Shown piece after piece: positions 53,980 to 63,397 of a DNA stretch of 64,000 nucleotides. A model generated the notes under the pieces. The model saw only the letters and a program-made list of their open reading frames with translations. It was not told where the DNA came from and did no database searches. Position numbers and translations under genes: made by a program. The stretch comes from Blastocatellia bacterium (lineage in GTDB: Bacteria; Acidobacteriota; Blastocatellia; HR10), in assembly GCA_025055075.1 (NCBI GenBank), contig JANWYV010000020.1, forward strand, positions 1 through 64,000, read 5' to 3'. How positions within the stretch are numbered: the first letter of the stretch is position 1; the number at the start of each line of letters is the position of its first letter.

Positions 53980-55761
53980 ATGACGAGAGAGGATGAGCGC
54001 GTGAAAGGGGGAAGCTTTTTGATCCGGGAGGCATCCCCTGAGGATGTGTTCACCCCCGAGGATTTCAGCGAAGAGCACCGGATGATCGCTCGCACCGCTG
54101 AGGAATTCATGGAGCGCGAGGTCGTGCCCAACGCCGAAGAGATCGAACATCAAAACTTGGAATTGATGGCCGAGCTACTGCGACGCGCGGCCGACGTGGG
54201 CTTGCTCGCCGCCGAGATCCCCGAGCGCTATGGTGGACTCGGACTGGACAAGGTGAGCGCGATGATCATCTCCGAAAAGGTCGCCGCCAATAGTTCCTTC
54301 GCCGTTTCGTACGGTGGACATACGGGGATCGGCACAGCGCCCATCGTCCTCTTCGGTACGGTGGAGCAGAAACGGAAATATCTCCCCAAGCTCGCCAGCG
54401 GCGAATGGCTCTCGGCCTACGCCCTGACCGAACCGGAGGCGGGTTCGGATGCGCTGGCCGGAAAGACGCGCGCGGATTTGGCCCCCGACGGCCGCCATTA
54501 TCTTTTGAACGGTTCAAAGATCTGGATCACGAACGCCGGGTTCGCCCATCTCTTCATCACCTTCGCGAAAGTCGGCGGCGAACACTTCTCTTGCTTCATC
54601 GTTCCCCGAGATACGCCGGGCCTGACCATTGGTCAGGAGGAGAGGAAGATGGGCATTAAAGGCTCCTCGACGCGCGCCCTACTGTTTGAGAACGCGCGCG
54701 TGCCGGTCGAGAATCTGCTCGGTGAGATCGGCAAAGGGCATAAGATCGCGTTCAACGTCCTGAATCTCGGTCGACTTCGATTGGGCGCCAGTTGCGTCGG
54801 CGGCTGTAAGATCGGTCTGACGACGGCGCTCCAATACGCGAAACAGCGTCGCCAATTCGGTCGTCCCATCTGCGAATTCGGCCTCATCAAACACAAGCTC
54901 TCGGAGATGGCCATTCGGACGTGGGTGGCCGAGAGCGCCGTCTATCGCACAGCAGGCCTCATTGATGCTGCGCTCTCCGGACTCGATGAGGACGATCAAC
55001 CCGCTCGCATGCAGGCCGTCGAAGAATATGCCATCGAGTGCGCGATCAATAAAGTCGTTGGCAGCGAATTCGCCAATTATGTCGCCGATGAAGCCGTGCA
55101 GATCTTCGGCGGGAACGGCTACAGCGCGGAGTATCCCGTCGAACGCGCCTATCGCGATGCCCGCATCAATCGCATCTTCGAAGGGACGAACGAAATCAAC
55201 CGCTTGCTCATCACCGGGATGCTCATGCGGCGCGCGCTCTCGGGACATCTCCCCTTGCTTGGGGCGATCCAGCGCGTGACGCAAGAGGTGCTCGCTCCCG
55301 CGATGCCGGAACCGGAGGCCGAAGGCCTTCTGGAACGCGAGAAGCGCATCGTCGCGCAAGCAAAGAAGGTCGCGCTCTTGGTCGCCGGAGTGGCGGCTCA
55401 GAAGTACCGAGAGCAATTGGCCGAAGAGCAAGAGATCGTCGCGGCCATCAGCGATATGGTCATCGAAATCTTCCTCATGGAGAGCGCTCTGCTGCGCGCG
55501 CTGAAGCTGAGCGCCCGACGTGGCGCGGACTCGTGCTCTGTCCAATTGGATATCGCGCGCACATATGTTCACGACGCGATGGGACGGATCGAGCTACTCG
55601 CTCGTCAAGCCGTGAGCGCGTTGGCTGAAGGCGACGAGCTGCGGATGCAACTGGCGGCATTGCGCCGCTTCACCAAGTTCACTCCGATGAACACAGTCGC
55701 CGCACGACGCCGCATCGCCGACGCCTTCATTCAAGCCGGACGATACATGCTCAACGACTGA
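53980..55761 (+). CDS. Acyl-CoA dehydrogenase, long form
   Basis: 593 residues, the ~590-residue class with a C-terminal extension related to VLCAD. FAD- and substrate-binding blocks are ALTEPEAGSDALAGKT, WITNAGFAHLFI, MGIKGSSTRALLFENARVP and IFGGNGYSAEYPVERAYRD, followed by catalytic-Glu block IFEGTNEINRL. It makes trans-2-enoyl-CoA and passes electrons to electron-transfer flavoprotein (no etf genes in the window). ATG 53980 with AGGAGG is chosen; it closes the beta-oxidation operon. Confidence 0.94.
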   Translation: MTREDERVKGGSFLIREASPEDVFTPEDFSEEHRMIARTAEEFMEREVVPNAEEIEHQNLELMAELLRRAADVGLLAAEIPERYGGLGLDKVSAMIISEKVAANSSFAVSYGGHTGIGTAPIVLFGTVEQKRKYLPKLASGEWLSAYALTEPEAGSDALAGKTRADLAPDGRHYLLNGSKIWITNAGFAHLFITFAKVGGEHFSCFIVPRDTPGLTIGQEERKMGIKGSSTRALLFENARVPVENLLGEIGKGHKIAFNVLNLGRLRLGASCVGGCKIGLTTALQYAKQRRQFGRPICEFGLIKHKLSEMAIRTWVAESAVYRTAGLIDAALSGLDEDDQPARMQAVEEYAIECAINKVVGSEFANYVADEAVQIFGGNGYSAEYPVERAYRDARINRIFEGTNEINRLLITGMLMRRALSGHLPLLGAIQRVTQEVLAPAMPEPEAEGLLEREKRIVAQAKKVALLVAGVAAQKYREQLAEEQEIVAAISDMVIEIFLMESALLRALKLSARRGADSCSVQLDIARTYVHDAMGRIELLARQAVSALAEGDELRMQLAALRRFTKFTPMNTVAARRRIADAFIQAGRYMLND

Positions 55762-55806
55762 GCCTTCTTCTCGCCAGAGACCGATGCCTGCGAAAGACGC
55801 AGCTTC

Positions 55807-55825
55807 GGACTCCGTGCGAGAGTCC
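55807..55825. repeat. Stem-loop between convergent operons
   Basis: GGACTC, seven-base loop, GAGTCC lies in the 133-base gap between the acyl-CoA dehydrogenase and the D-aminoacylase, which converge. It may take part in termination, but no T-run follows. Confidence 0.35.
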
Positions 55826-55894
55826 GTGGCGACTTCGCCTCTGCAAGTGCGGCGATGAACGACGGTTCACTGAAGCAAAGGGCGACGACATCGT

Positions 55895-57529
55895 TCATGC
55901 CTTTGAGTCACGGCGCACGGGTCGCGCCGGCCCTCTGAGCACGCGACCGGGCTTCTCTCCGGTGAGCGCGGCATTCCGGATCACCAGCACGCCGTTTACG
56001 AGCAGATGCACGACTCCTACCGAATACCGATGCGGATCGGTGTAGGTCGCCAGGTCTTGGATCCTCTCGGGATCGAAGACGACGATGTCGGCGTACATCC
56101 CTTCGCGAATCACCCCGCGCTCGAACTGCCCGATCTGCGCCGCTGAGAGCGACGTCATTCTTCGAATCGCTTCTTCCAGCGTCAAGACCTTCAACTCTCG
56201 CACATAGCGCGCGAGCACGCGCGGGAACGCCCCATAACTTCGAGGATGGGGGAAGCCCTCGCCATATCCCACCAGATCACCATCGGTCTCGAACATGGCC
56301 CACGGATGCTGCATGATGCGTTTCACGTCCTCTTCATCCATGCTGTGGTAGATGGCGCTGAACCCGCCCGCCAGTTGCAGTTCGATCACGACTTGAATCC
56401 CGGATTCGATGGTCGGCGGCAATCCTCGATCGCGCACCATATCCGCCAGCGTCTTCCCGTTATATTGCGGAGCCGAAGGCACAGTGCGAAATTGGATGCT
56501 GCGTAAGTCCTGACCGGCACGCTCGCGAAAGATCGCGCGCATCTCCCGTTCGATTCGGGCGCGCGTTTGAGGATCCGCAATCCGTTCGGCGAATGCTCTC
56601 GCTCCTCCGGCCAAAGCCCATTGGGGAAAGAGAATGCTCGAGCCCGTGCTCGACGCCGTGTAAGGATAGAGGTCGTGTTTGATATCGAGGCCTTCGGCGC
56701 GCGCAGCATCAATCAGTTCGAGCGTCCGACGGCTCCAACCGAATTGCGCGGCACCGACGACCTTGTGGTGATTGATCTGCGCCGGAATTCCCGCCTCGCG
56801 GGCGATGCGAATCGTCTCCTCCACCGAACGAATAAGCCCAGGCCCCTCATCGCGCATGTGGGTGACGTAAATCCCTCCATACCGCGCGGCGACTTTCGCT
56901 AGCTCGATGATCTCTTCGGTCGTAGCGTAGAACGCTGGAACGTAGAGCAATCCCGTCGAGAGACCAAGCGCACCCTGCTTCATGCTCTCTTCGACGAGCG
57001 CTTTCATCCGCTCCAGCTCCGATGGCGTGGGCGCACGATTCTCCAGCCCGAGCACCTGTTTCCGAATCCACGTATGCCCGGCGAAAAAGCCGACGTTCGG
57101 AGCGATCTTCAGCGAGGCGGCGTATGCGTCGAGCGGCCACGGTTGATCGCCACTGTGCAAGGACGCGAGGATGGTCGTGATGCCTTGACGAAGGAAGTTC
57201 TCCGCGAGCGGATATTCGTGGATATTCGTCGCGATGTGGGCGTGATGATCAATGAAGCCTGGCGCGATGATGAGCCCATCAGCCTCGAGCACCACAGCAG
57301 CTTGATCGGCCGGAATCCCCGACCGGTCCACGCGCGCGATTCGATCCCCCCGAATGGCCACATCTGCCCGAAAGCGGGGCGCTCCAGTTCCATCCACGAC
57401 GATCCCGCCGCGAATGAGAATGTCGTAAGGACGCTCGACAAACGCCGGTGACACGGCGCTGATGGGCACGATCCCGACCAGGACACTTATAGCGAATCGG
57501 CAAATCCACATGCCGGGCGATCTCCGCAT
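55895..57529 (-). CDS. N-acyl-D-amino-acid deacylase (D-aminoacylase), exported
   Basis: 544 residues of the amidohydrolase superfamily. A signal peptide (MWICRFAISVLVGIVPISAVS) indicates export. The fold starts DILIRGGIVVDGTGAPRFRADVAI and has the metal site GFIDHHAHI, then THMRDEGPGLIRSVEE, NHHKVVG, and DGDLVGYGEGFPHPRSYGAFPRVL near the C-terminus, which is the D-aminoacylase signature. It hydrolyses N-acyl-D-amino acids or related compounds. ATG 57529 follows GGGAGGAAGAGG; a longer frame to 57622 has no such site. Confidence 0.88.
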   Translation of the reverse strand: MRRSPGMWICRFAISVLVGIVPISAVSPAFVERPYDILIRGGIVVDGTGAPRFRADVAIRGDRIARVDRSGIPADQAAVVLEADGLIIAPGFIDHHAHIATNIHEYPLAENFLRQGITTILASLHSGDQPWPLDAYAASLKIAPNVGFFAGHTWIRKQVLGLENRAPTPSELERMKALVEESMKQGALGLSTGLLYVPAFYATTEEIIELAKVAARYGGIYVTHMRDEGPGLIRSVEETIRIAREAGIPAQINHHKVVGAAQFGWSRRTLELIDAARAEGLDIKHDLYPYTASSTGSSILFPQWALAGGARAFAERIADPQTRARIEREMRAIFRERAGQDLRSIQFRTVPSAPQYNGKTLADMVRDRGLPPTIESGIQVVIELQLAGGFSAIYHSMDEEDVKRIMQHPWAMFETDGDLVGYGEGFPHPRSYGAFPRVLARYVRELKVLTLEEAIRRMTSLSAAQIGQFERGVIREGMYADIVVFDPERIQDLATYTDPHRYSVGVVHLLVNGVLVIRNAALTGEKPGRVLRGPARPVRRDSKA

Positions 57530-57641
57530 ATGCCTCTTCCTCCCATCAACATGCGCATTGGGCCGAGGGAATAAAAGCTGGCGTCGAGGCTTCTCGCAAG
57601 GGAGCAAGCCCGAATCTCGCACATATTATTTTCGCCGCCGC

Positions 57642-57679
57642 GCGCCGGCGCTCCTTCTGTTCCTCCCGGGCGCCGGCGG
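57642..57679. repeat. GC-rich inverted repeat after the DUF4175 gene
   Basis: GCGCCGGCGC (57642-57651) and GCGCCGGCG (57670-57678) are both self-complementary and complementary to each other. They lie just past the stop of the DUF4175 gene on the minus strand and may terminate it. No T-run. Confidence 0.35.
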
Positions 57680-57706
57680 ATGATGACGTTGAGACCACGC
57701 ACTCGC

Positions 57707-60700
57707 TTACTTCGGCTGGCGGGCGAGGCGGCGATAATATTCTTCGACCAGGCGCCGGTACTCTGGCGGAACAGCCATTTCCTCGGCCAGTCGCAGCCGA
57801 TCCGCTCCCAGACGCTCCTGCTGCCGACGACTCAATTCCCATTCCAAGCGTCGAAGTGGATCGAGCACCTGGCGCTTCAACCGCTCGATCTCCTCCGGAT
57901 CGTGGAACAATCGCGCTTCATCGAGGCGTCGCAGTTCGGCGATGATCCGATTGACGTCATCCACAAGATCGCGCAAGGGCATGAGGCGACGCAATTCCTC
58001 GGCTTCCTCCACGCGTTCATCGAGTTCGCGCCGAAGCTGTCGAAGGGCCTCGCCGAGATCGCGGCCCTGCGAGGGCGACGGTCTCCCGAAAGCGGTGGCA
58101 TCGGCTGTGGAATCCCGAGCTGGACCGCGACTCCCCAGAGGGTTCACGCGCACTTCTCCCGTGCGTTGTCCGCCCGAAGGCTCTCGCGAAGATTCCGGCG
58201 TCGCCGATGCTCGCTCTCCCGAGCGATCTGCCCGTCCCCGCTGATCGCCCGCGCGCGAAGTCCCTTGTGCCGAAGCGCGCGATTCGCCTCGCGACTCTTC
58301 TCCGCGGGGACGAGCATTCCCGCGCTCGGCCGACAATCGGTCGCTGAGCGACTGGAGATTTTCGGCCAGGCGGCGCGCACGCTCTTGAGCCTCGGCCAAA
58401 CGCTCATCGGGCGATCGCGATCCCGCGTTGCGCGCCGCCTCATCGAGTCGGCGGGCGACTTCGCCGAGCGCTCGAGCGATCGCACGCTCGCGCTCGGCGG
58501 CATATTCGAGCCACCGATTTTCGAGCAACTGAATTCCCTGCTCGATCTGCTCGGGCACGCGCTCGCGCTGAATCGTCTCAGCAGCCGCCGAGAGCCCTCT
58601 CGCCGCAGCGGCGTCATTCTCCTGCCGCGCTCGTCGCGCGGCGTCTTCGATCTGTTGTCTCAAGCGAGAGACCTCTTCGGCGAGCGCCGATTTCCGATCG
58701 CGGAGCGACGGTCGCGCGGCCTCCAAGGGAGCGCGATCGGATTCACGAGCGAGGCGTTCGACTTCGCGCGCGATCCGCTCCTGATGCTCGCGCGCTTCGC
58801 GAGCGCGGTCTCGCAGCCGACGAATCTCTTCAGCCAACTGCGAACGCTGGGCCGATTGGAGCTGACGCCGCGCCGCCTGCAGATGTTCCAAGGCTTGCGC
58901 TCGATGCGCCGTGGCCTCGCGGCCATCCGATGCGCTGCGCGCGCGCTGCATCTCGCGCGCTGCTCGTTCCAATTGCTGCCGAACCTGCTCCAAGCGCGCG
59001 TCGCGCCGTTCCCGCGTCAATCGTTCGAGCTGTCGCGCCAGCTCGCGCACTTGCTCGGCCATCTGCCCGTCGTCCCCAGAGCCCCCACCGGAGGCCCCTT
59101 GCCGCAAGCGCTGCTCCAGAAGCCGCTGCTGCCGCTCGGCCAACTCCCGCAACCGTCGCTCCAGCTCCTCCAGTTGCCGATCGCGCGCTTGTCCGCGATC
59201 CCGCTGGATCGTCTCGTACTGGTTCTTCATCTTGTCCAGCTCCAGCTCGAAGAGATCAGCCAGATCCTGCGCGCGCGCATTGCCTCCATTTTGTCCGCGA
59301 TCGGCGAACGCGACCTGGATCTCTCGAAAGATGGCATCGGCGCGCAGAAGTTGCTGGTAGGCTCGCTGCTCAAAAGGCAGGGCTTCCTTGAGACGGCGCG
59401 CTCGCAATTCCTCGATGGCGCGTCCCATCTCCCCCACGGCCGCGCTCAAGGCATCGAAGAGCTTTTTGAAATCCTCCATCTCCTCCAAGCCCTCGCCGAG
59501 TCGCCGTCGCATGCGATCCACGACCGTCTGCACATCCTCGCGCAGCTTCGACTGCGCCAGCTCGAGCGTATTCACGTTCTCTCGAAATTCCTCGGCCGAG
59601 ACGCGATCCTTCTCCCGAAGGACGCGCCAGGTCGCCGCGATGATCTCTTTCTGTCGTTCGGCGAACGCGCTCTCGCGCTCTCCCATCCCTTGGCCCGTGG
59701 GCGTTTGCTGCGCCTGGCGGAATCGCCGATCGAACGGTCGGACTTCGAGGAAGTAGATATCGCTCGTCGCAACGCCAGGACCAGTCGCCGTATTGTTGTC
59801 ACGGGCGGTGACGTAATAGCTGACCACGTCGCCGGGTTGCAAGTTCCACTCTTCGAGGAAGAACGTGTGCGATCCAGTGATGGATCGCGAGGGCGTGCCG
59901 CGGGATTGATAGAGCGTCACCGTTTGCTCCGGCCCGCCATTGACCGAATAACGAAGCTCCACACGCGCGATCCCGTAATCGTCTTCGGCGCGCGCTTCGG
60001 TGAAGACCTCCTGGATGGCCGTCACCTTCATATCGCGCCCCGGCTTCTCGATGGCGATCGTCGGAGGAGCATCCTCCAACGCTTCGATCGAATACTCGCG
60101 CGAGGCGGCATAGGCCTCTCCCGCGAGAGGTTGCACCCGAACGTGGTACCGAGCGTTCTTAGAGATGATGAAGGAAGCGGTGAAGCTCGACGACGTTCCG
60201 CTCGGCGCCATCGCCAGCGTGCTCCCATCATCGAAGACGAGCTGCGCTTCCCGCACGCGCCCGTTGAGCTGGGCCGTCACCGTCACGCGCGTTCCCTTCA
60301 AGGCCGCGATGTCCCCACCGTCCTCGACTTTGTGCGAAGGTTGTCCCGTATACGCCGGATAGACATAGAGCAACTCGAGCCGACTCACGCGTGGCCAATC
60401 TACAACCTCCAGACGAAAAGTCGGCGAGTGGATGGCGCGCGCCGTCACATAGTATTCGATCGAACGTTGGACGTTCGCGAAGAGAAAACGGAAAGTGCGG
60501 GGCTCCGAAGCCTCCATCGGTTGCTCCTGCCAATTCGATTCGCCTTCCGATCGGAAGACAATACGCGCCGAGTCAGCCTCGAAATTCTGTAGTGTGGCGG
60601 TCACGACCTGATCGAGGCCGCGTGGGATACGCGCATCACCAGGATACACGCGAATCGCCGGGTCTGGGGCCACGGCGATTCCCCCCGGCACATAGAGTCG

Positions 60701-61288
60701 CCCCAGGCCGATACGCAGCGCTTCCGGTCCGATGGCGAGGAGCATCGCGAAGAGTGCAAGAGGCGCTACCGCCAGAAGCGCGCGAAGGCGCAACCGGCGC
60801 GTCGAAAGCACGCTCTCTTCGCGCACCATCGAACACTGCGCGAGCGCGTCGGCGAGCAATCGGTGGACGAGCGCGGGAGAAAAGCCTTGCACGGGTTCCG
60901 ACGAGCGCGCCGAAGCTGCGATCGAAGCCCCCGCGACAGCCGCGCCCGATCGAGAGAGAATCTCGATGGCCGTCACCAACCGATCTTCAAGAAGAGGCTC
61001 GCGCTCCTCGATGAAGCGCGCGAAGGTCACCTCGTCGGGAATTCGGCGTAGCGGTCGCCACACGAAAGCGTAGACGATCCCGAGCACGACGAACGCCGTA
61101 GCTACGCGGAGCGTTGTCAGAACCTCCGGCGCTACGGGCACGCGCGCCGCCATGAGCCCGGCGAAGGTGAACCACCCAACGAGCGCCGAGCCAGCAAGAG
61201 CTGCCTGTCGCAGCCAGTATCCCCACAGCCATCGCCGACGCAGGCGATGGACGAACTGAAGCAACATCTCCGATGAAGGCATGGTCAT
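57707..61288 (-). CDS. DUF4175-like large membrane-anchored coiled-coil protein
   Basis: 1193 residues. Three hydrophobic segments lie in the first ~200 residues (ALAGSALVGWFTFAGLMAA, ATAFVVLGIVYAFVW, ALLAVAPLALFAMLLAIG). A beta-rich extracytoplasmic region of about 330 residues follows. From about 570 to the end the protein is almost all Arg/Glu/Ala/Leu/Gln helix, a very long coiled coil. This plan matches DUF4175 proteins encoded with BatA/DUF58/MoxR clusters. ATG 61288 overlaps the stop of the previous gene (ATGA) and follows GGAGGAAGG. The 970-residue open frame on the plus strand is its shadow. The exact role is unknown; envelope maintenance is inferred from the neighbours. Confidence 0.8.
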   Translation of the reverse strand: MTMPSSEMLLQFVHRLRRRWLWGYWLRQAALAGSALVGWFTFAGLMAARVPVAPEVLTTLRVATAFVVLGIVYAFVWRPLRRIPDEVTFARFIEEREPLLEDRLVTAIEILSRSGAAVAGASIAASARSSEPVQGFSPALVHRLLADALAQCSMVREESVLSTRRLRLRALLAVAPLALFAMLLAIGPEALRIGLGRLYVPGGIAVAPDPAIRVYPGDARIPRGLDQVVTATLQNFEADSARIVFRSEGESNWQEQPMEASEPRTFRFLFANVQRSIEYYVTARAIHSPTFRLEVVDWPRVSRLELLYVYPAYTGQPSHKVEDGGDIAALKGTRVTVTAQLNGRVREAQLVFDDGSTLAMAPSGTSSSFTASFIISKNARYHVRVQPLAGEAYAASREYSIEALEDAPPTIAIEKPGRDMKVTAIQEVFTEARAEDDYGIARVELRYSVNGGPEQTVTLYQSRGTPSRSITGSHTFFLEEWNLQPGDVVSYYVTARDNNTATGPGVATSDIYFLEVRPFDRRFRQAQQTPTGQGMGERESAFAERQKEIIAATWRVLREKDRVSAEEFRENVNTLELAQSKLREDVQTVVDRMRRRLGEGLEEMEDFKKLFDALSAAVGEMGRAIEELRARRLKEALPFEQRAYQQLLRADAIFREIQVAFADRGQNGGNARAQDLADLFELELDKMKNQYETIQRDRGQARDRQLEELERRLRELAERQQRLLEQRLRQGASGGGSGDDGQMAEQVRELARQLERLTRERRDARLEQVRQQLERAAREMQRARSASDGREATAHRAQALEHLQAARRQLQSAQRSQLAEEIRRLRDRAREAREHQERIAREVERLARESDRAPLEAARPSLRDRKSALAEEVSRLRQQIEDAARRARQENDAAAARGLSAAAETIQRERVPEQIEQGIQLLENRWLEYAAERERAIARALGEVARRLDEAARNAGSRSPDERLAEAQERARRLAENLQSLSDRLSAERGNARPRGEESRGESRASAQGTSRAGDQRGRADRSGERASATPESSREPSGGQRTGEVRVNPLGSRGPARDSTADATAFGRPSPSQGRDLGEALRQLRRELDERVEEAEELRRLMPLRDLVDDVNRIIAELRRLDEARLFHDPEEIERLKRQVLDPLRRLEWELSRRQQERLGADRLRLAEEMAVPPEYRRLVEEYYRRLARQPK

Positions 61289-63387
61289 CGTCCTTCCTCC
61301 TTCGGCGAAGAGATTCCGAGTGTTCCTCGGACTCTCCCCATCGTTCGGTCGGCCAAGACGGCCTCCGAGATCAGCAACAAGAGCGCCGCGAGAAGTAAAG
61401 CGCGCCACATGGTCTGGCGCTCCGCTTGAACGCGTTCTTCACCCGGGTCGGCAGTGCGTCGGCTCATCTCCCTTCCGCCCATCGCCGCCATCATGCGCTC
61501 GCGCTCGGCTTCGTCCATCTTCGTGAGATCCGACTCTCCGGCTTCGACATTGACGGCCACAGGCTCTTCTCCGCCCACGCGTCGTATGCGATAGACGCCG
61601 ATGCGCTCCGGCATGAACCGAGTCGAATCTTCGGATACCTCCTCCCCTCCGCGATGGAGGCGTTCTCCGTCGGGAGCGAAGACGGCGAGTGGAGCGGCGG
61701 GCTCCGCATCCGCGAGAGCGACGTTCTCCCCGACGCGGAAGAAGGACCGCAGCGAGGCGGCCCTCACCGACACGAGCATTTCATGAACGAGCGGCGCATA
61801 AAGCGGTGTGAGCGGCAGATTGCTCCACCGCGCATCCAATCCGAACGCCAGAAGGAGCACCTTTCCGCGTCCGCGCGCGACCTCCAGAATCGCCGGCCAT
61901 CCATCATGGAATCGCGCGAGAACGAGCGGCGAGGCATCGCGCTTCCCTTCGGCCTTTGGCTCCAGTGCAAGCCGCGCATAGCCGGAGAATCGCACGGCGG
62001 AGAAGTTCGCTCGCCGCGGATCGGCGAAAAGGCGGAAGAGCGGATGATCGGTCTCGATCTCGGTCAAGAGAGAGAACGGCTCAGAGCGCTCACCTTCGAT
62101 CCTCACGCCGAGCCAAGGGCCGAATGTTCGATTGAACGTGCTCGCGTTCGTTTGAGGGCCAAGCGCGAGGATCATTCCCCCGCCCGCTGCGACGAACTCG
62201 CGCAGCGCCGTCTCCAAGGCTGAATCGAGCATCGAGGGAGCTGTGACTACGACAGCCTCCGCTCGCTTCACCTCCTCCGGCGTCGCGTCTGCGAGCGCTC
62301 GCACGACGACGCGCCCGGGACCGAACGCTTCATCGGCTAGAAGCGCCTGCTGCACATAGAAACTCGCGCTCTCCGCCAATGCGCGCGATCGCGCGCCTTC
62401 GAGCACGAGTACCGGTCGCGGCGGCTCGCGTCGAATGATCGCGAAGAAGCGATCGTCCTCGGGCAATCGATCGGGATCAAGCTCCACGCGCACGCGATTG
62501 AATCCGGGGTCGAGGGGGAATCCAGCGAACTCGACGGTCGCGACGGTCTCCGGATCGAGCACCAGTCGTTTCTCCTGGACGAGCCGATCGTTGACGAAAA
62601 GGCGAACGGACGATGACGTCGCCGAACGATGGAAATTCCCCACGCGCACGAGGAGTCGTTCCGCGTATTGCGGTGTCGTGACCCGCGCGAGCGCGCGCAC
62701 ATCCAAGATGGCGCGGTTTTCGCCGCCTTCGGAAGCGATGTCCACAGGAACGAGTTTCACATCGGGAGGGAGACGGATCTGGGACTCCGCAGATCGCCAT
62801 CCCGCGCGTTGAAAGTCGGAGATGAGATAGATGACCCTCTCCCCGCCTTCGGCCTCTTCCAGAAGAGAGAGGGCGGCTTGTACTCCTCGCGCATAATCGG
62901 TCGCGCGGAATGTGGGACGAAGCGATCGCACGGCGGCGCGCGCGTTCGCGCGATCGGGTGAGAGGGGCGCGCGCACATCCACGCGCGTGGAGAAGCCGAT
63001 CACGCCGATGCGAGCCCCGAGGGGAGCGTTCGCTATGATCGCCTCCGCCTTCTCGCGCGCTCGTGCGAAGCGCGCATCATAGCGCATGCTGAGCGAACAA
63101 TCCACAAGCAGGACGAGCGCCGCTCCGAAACGCCCTTCCCCGCTGTGACCCCGCAGATACGGGCGCGCGAAGGCGAAGACGAGCAGCAACAGAGCCATCG
63201 CGCGCAACAGGAAGAGGAGCCAATGCCTCAAACGTCTCCGCTTGTGCACGGGTTCTGGCAGTCGTCGCAAGAATAGGACCGACGCGAAAGGGATGCGCTG
63301 CTTCGGCTCCCGCCGCATCAGATGAATGAGCACTGGGATGAGGAGCGAGAGCGCGCCGAGCAAAAACCATGGACTCAGAAACGACAT
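61285..63387 (-). CDS. BatA-type protein with VWA domain
   Basis: 700 residues. It starts MSFLSPWFLLGALSLLIPVLIHLMRREP, the BatA N-terminal double-membrane motif, with a second helix HWLLFLLRAMALLLLVFAFA. A von Willebrand A domain has the metal site DCSLS near residue 95. A glutamine-amidotransferase-like middle part and a final membrane helix (LLLAALLLLISEAVL) follow. Bat proteins are envelope proteins linked to stress tolerance. ATG 63387 has GAGGGG before it. It sits between DUF58 and DUF4175 genes in one direction. Confidence 0.85.
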   Translation of the reverse strand: MSFLSPWFLLGALSLLIPVLIHLMRREPKQRIPFASVLFLRRLPEPVHKRRRLRHWLLFLLRAMALLLLVFAFARPYLRGHSGEGRFGAALVLLVDCSLSMRYDARFARAREKAEAIIANAPLGARIGVIGFSTRVDVRAPLSPDRANARAAVRSLRPTFRATDYARGVQAALSLLEEAEGGERVIYLISDFQRAGWRSAESQIRLPPDVKLVPVDIASEGGENRAILDVRALARVTTPQYAERLLVRVGNFHRSATSSSVRLFVNDRLVQEKRLVLDPETVATVEFAGFPLDPGFNRVRVELDPDRLPEDDRFFAIIRREPPRPVLVLEGARSRALAESASFYVQQALLADEAFGPGRVVVRALADATPEEVKRAEAVVVTAPSMLDSALETALREFVAAGGGMILALGPQTNASTFNRTFGPWLGVRIEGERSEPFSLLTEIETDHPLFRLFADPRRANFSAVRFSGYARLALEPKAEGKRDASPLVLARFHDGWPAILEVARGRGKVLLLAFGLDARWSNLPLTPLYAPLVHEMLVSVRAASLRSFFRVGENVALADAEPAAPLAVFAPDGERLHRGGEEVSEDSTRFMPERIGVYRIRRVGGEEPVAVNVEAGESDLTKMDEAERERMMAAMGGREMSRRTADPGEERVQAERQTMWRALLLAALLLLISEAVLADRTMGRVRGTLGISSPKEEGR

Positions 63388-63397
63388 CGCATGCCCC

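Noticed and set aside
57680-60592. A 970-residue open frame on the plus strand
   Set aside because: It is antisense to the coiled-coil part of the DUF4175-like gene, has no ribosome site or family features, and follows from biased codon use in the real gene.
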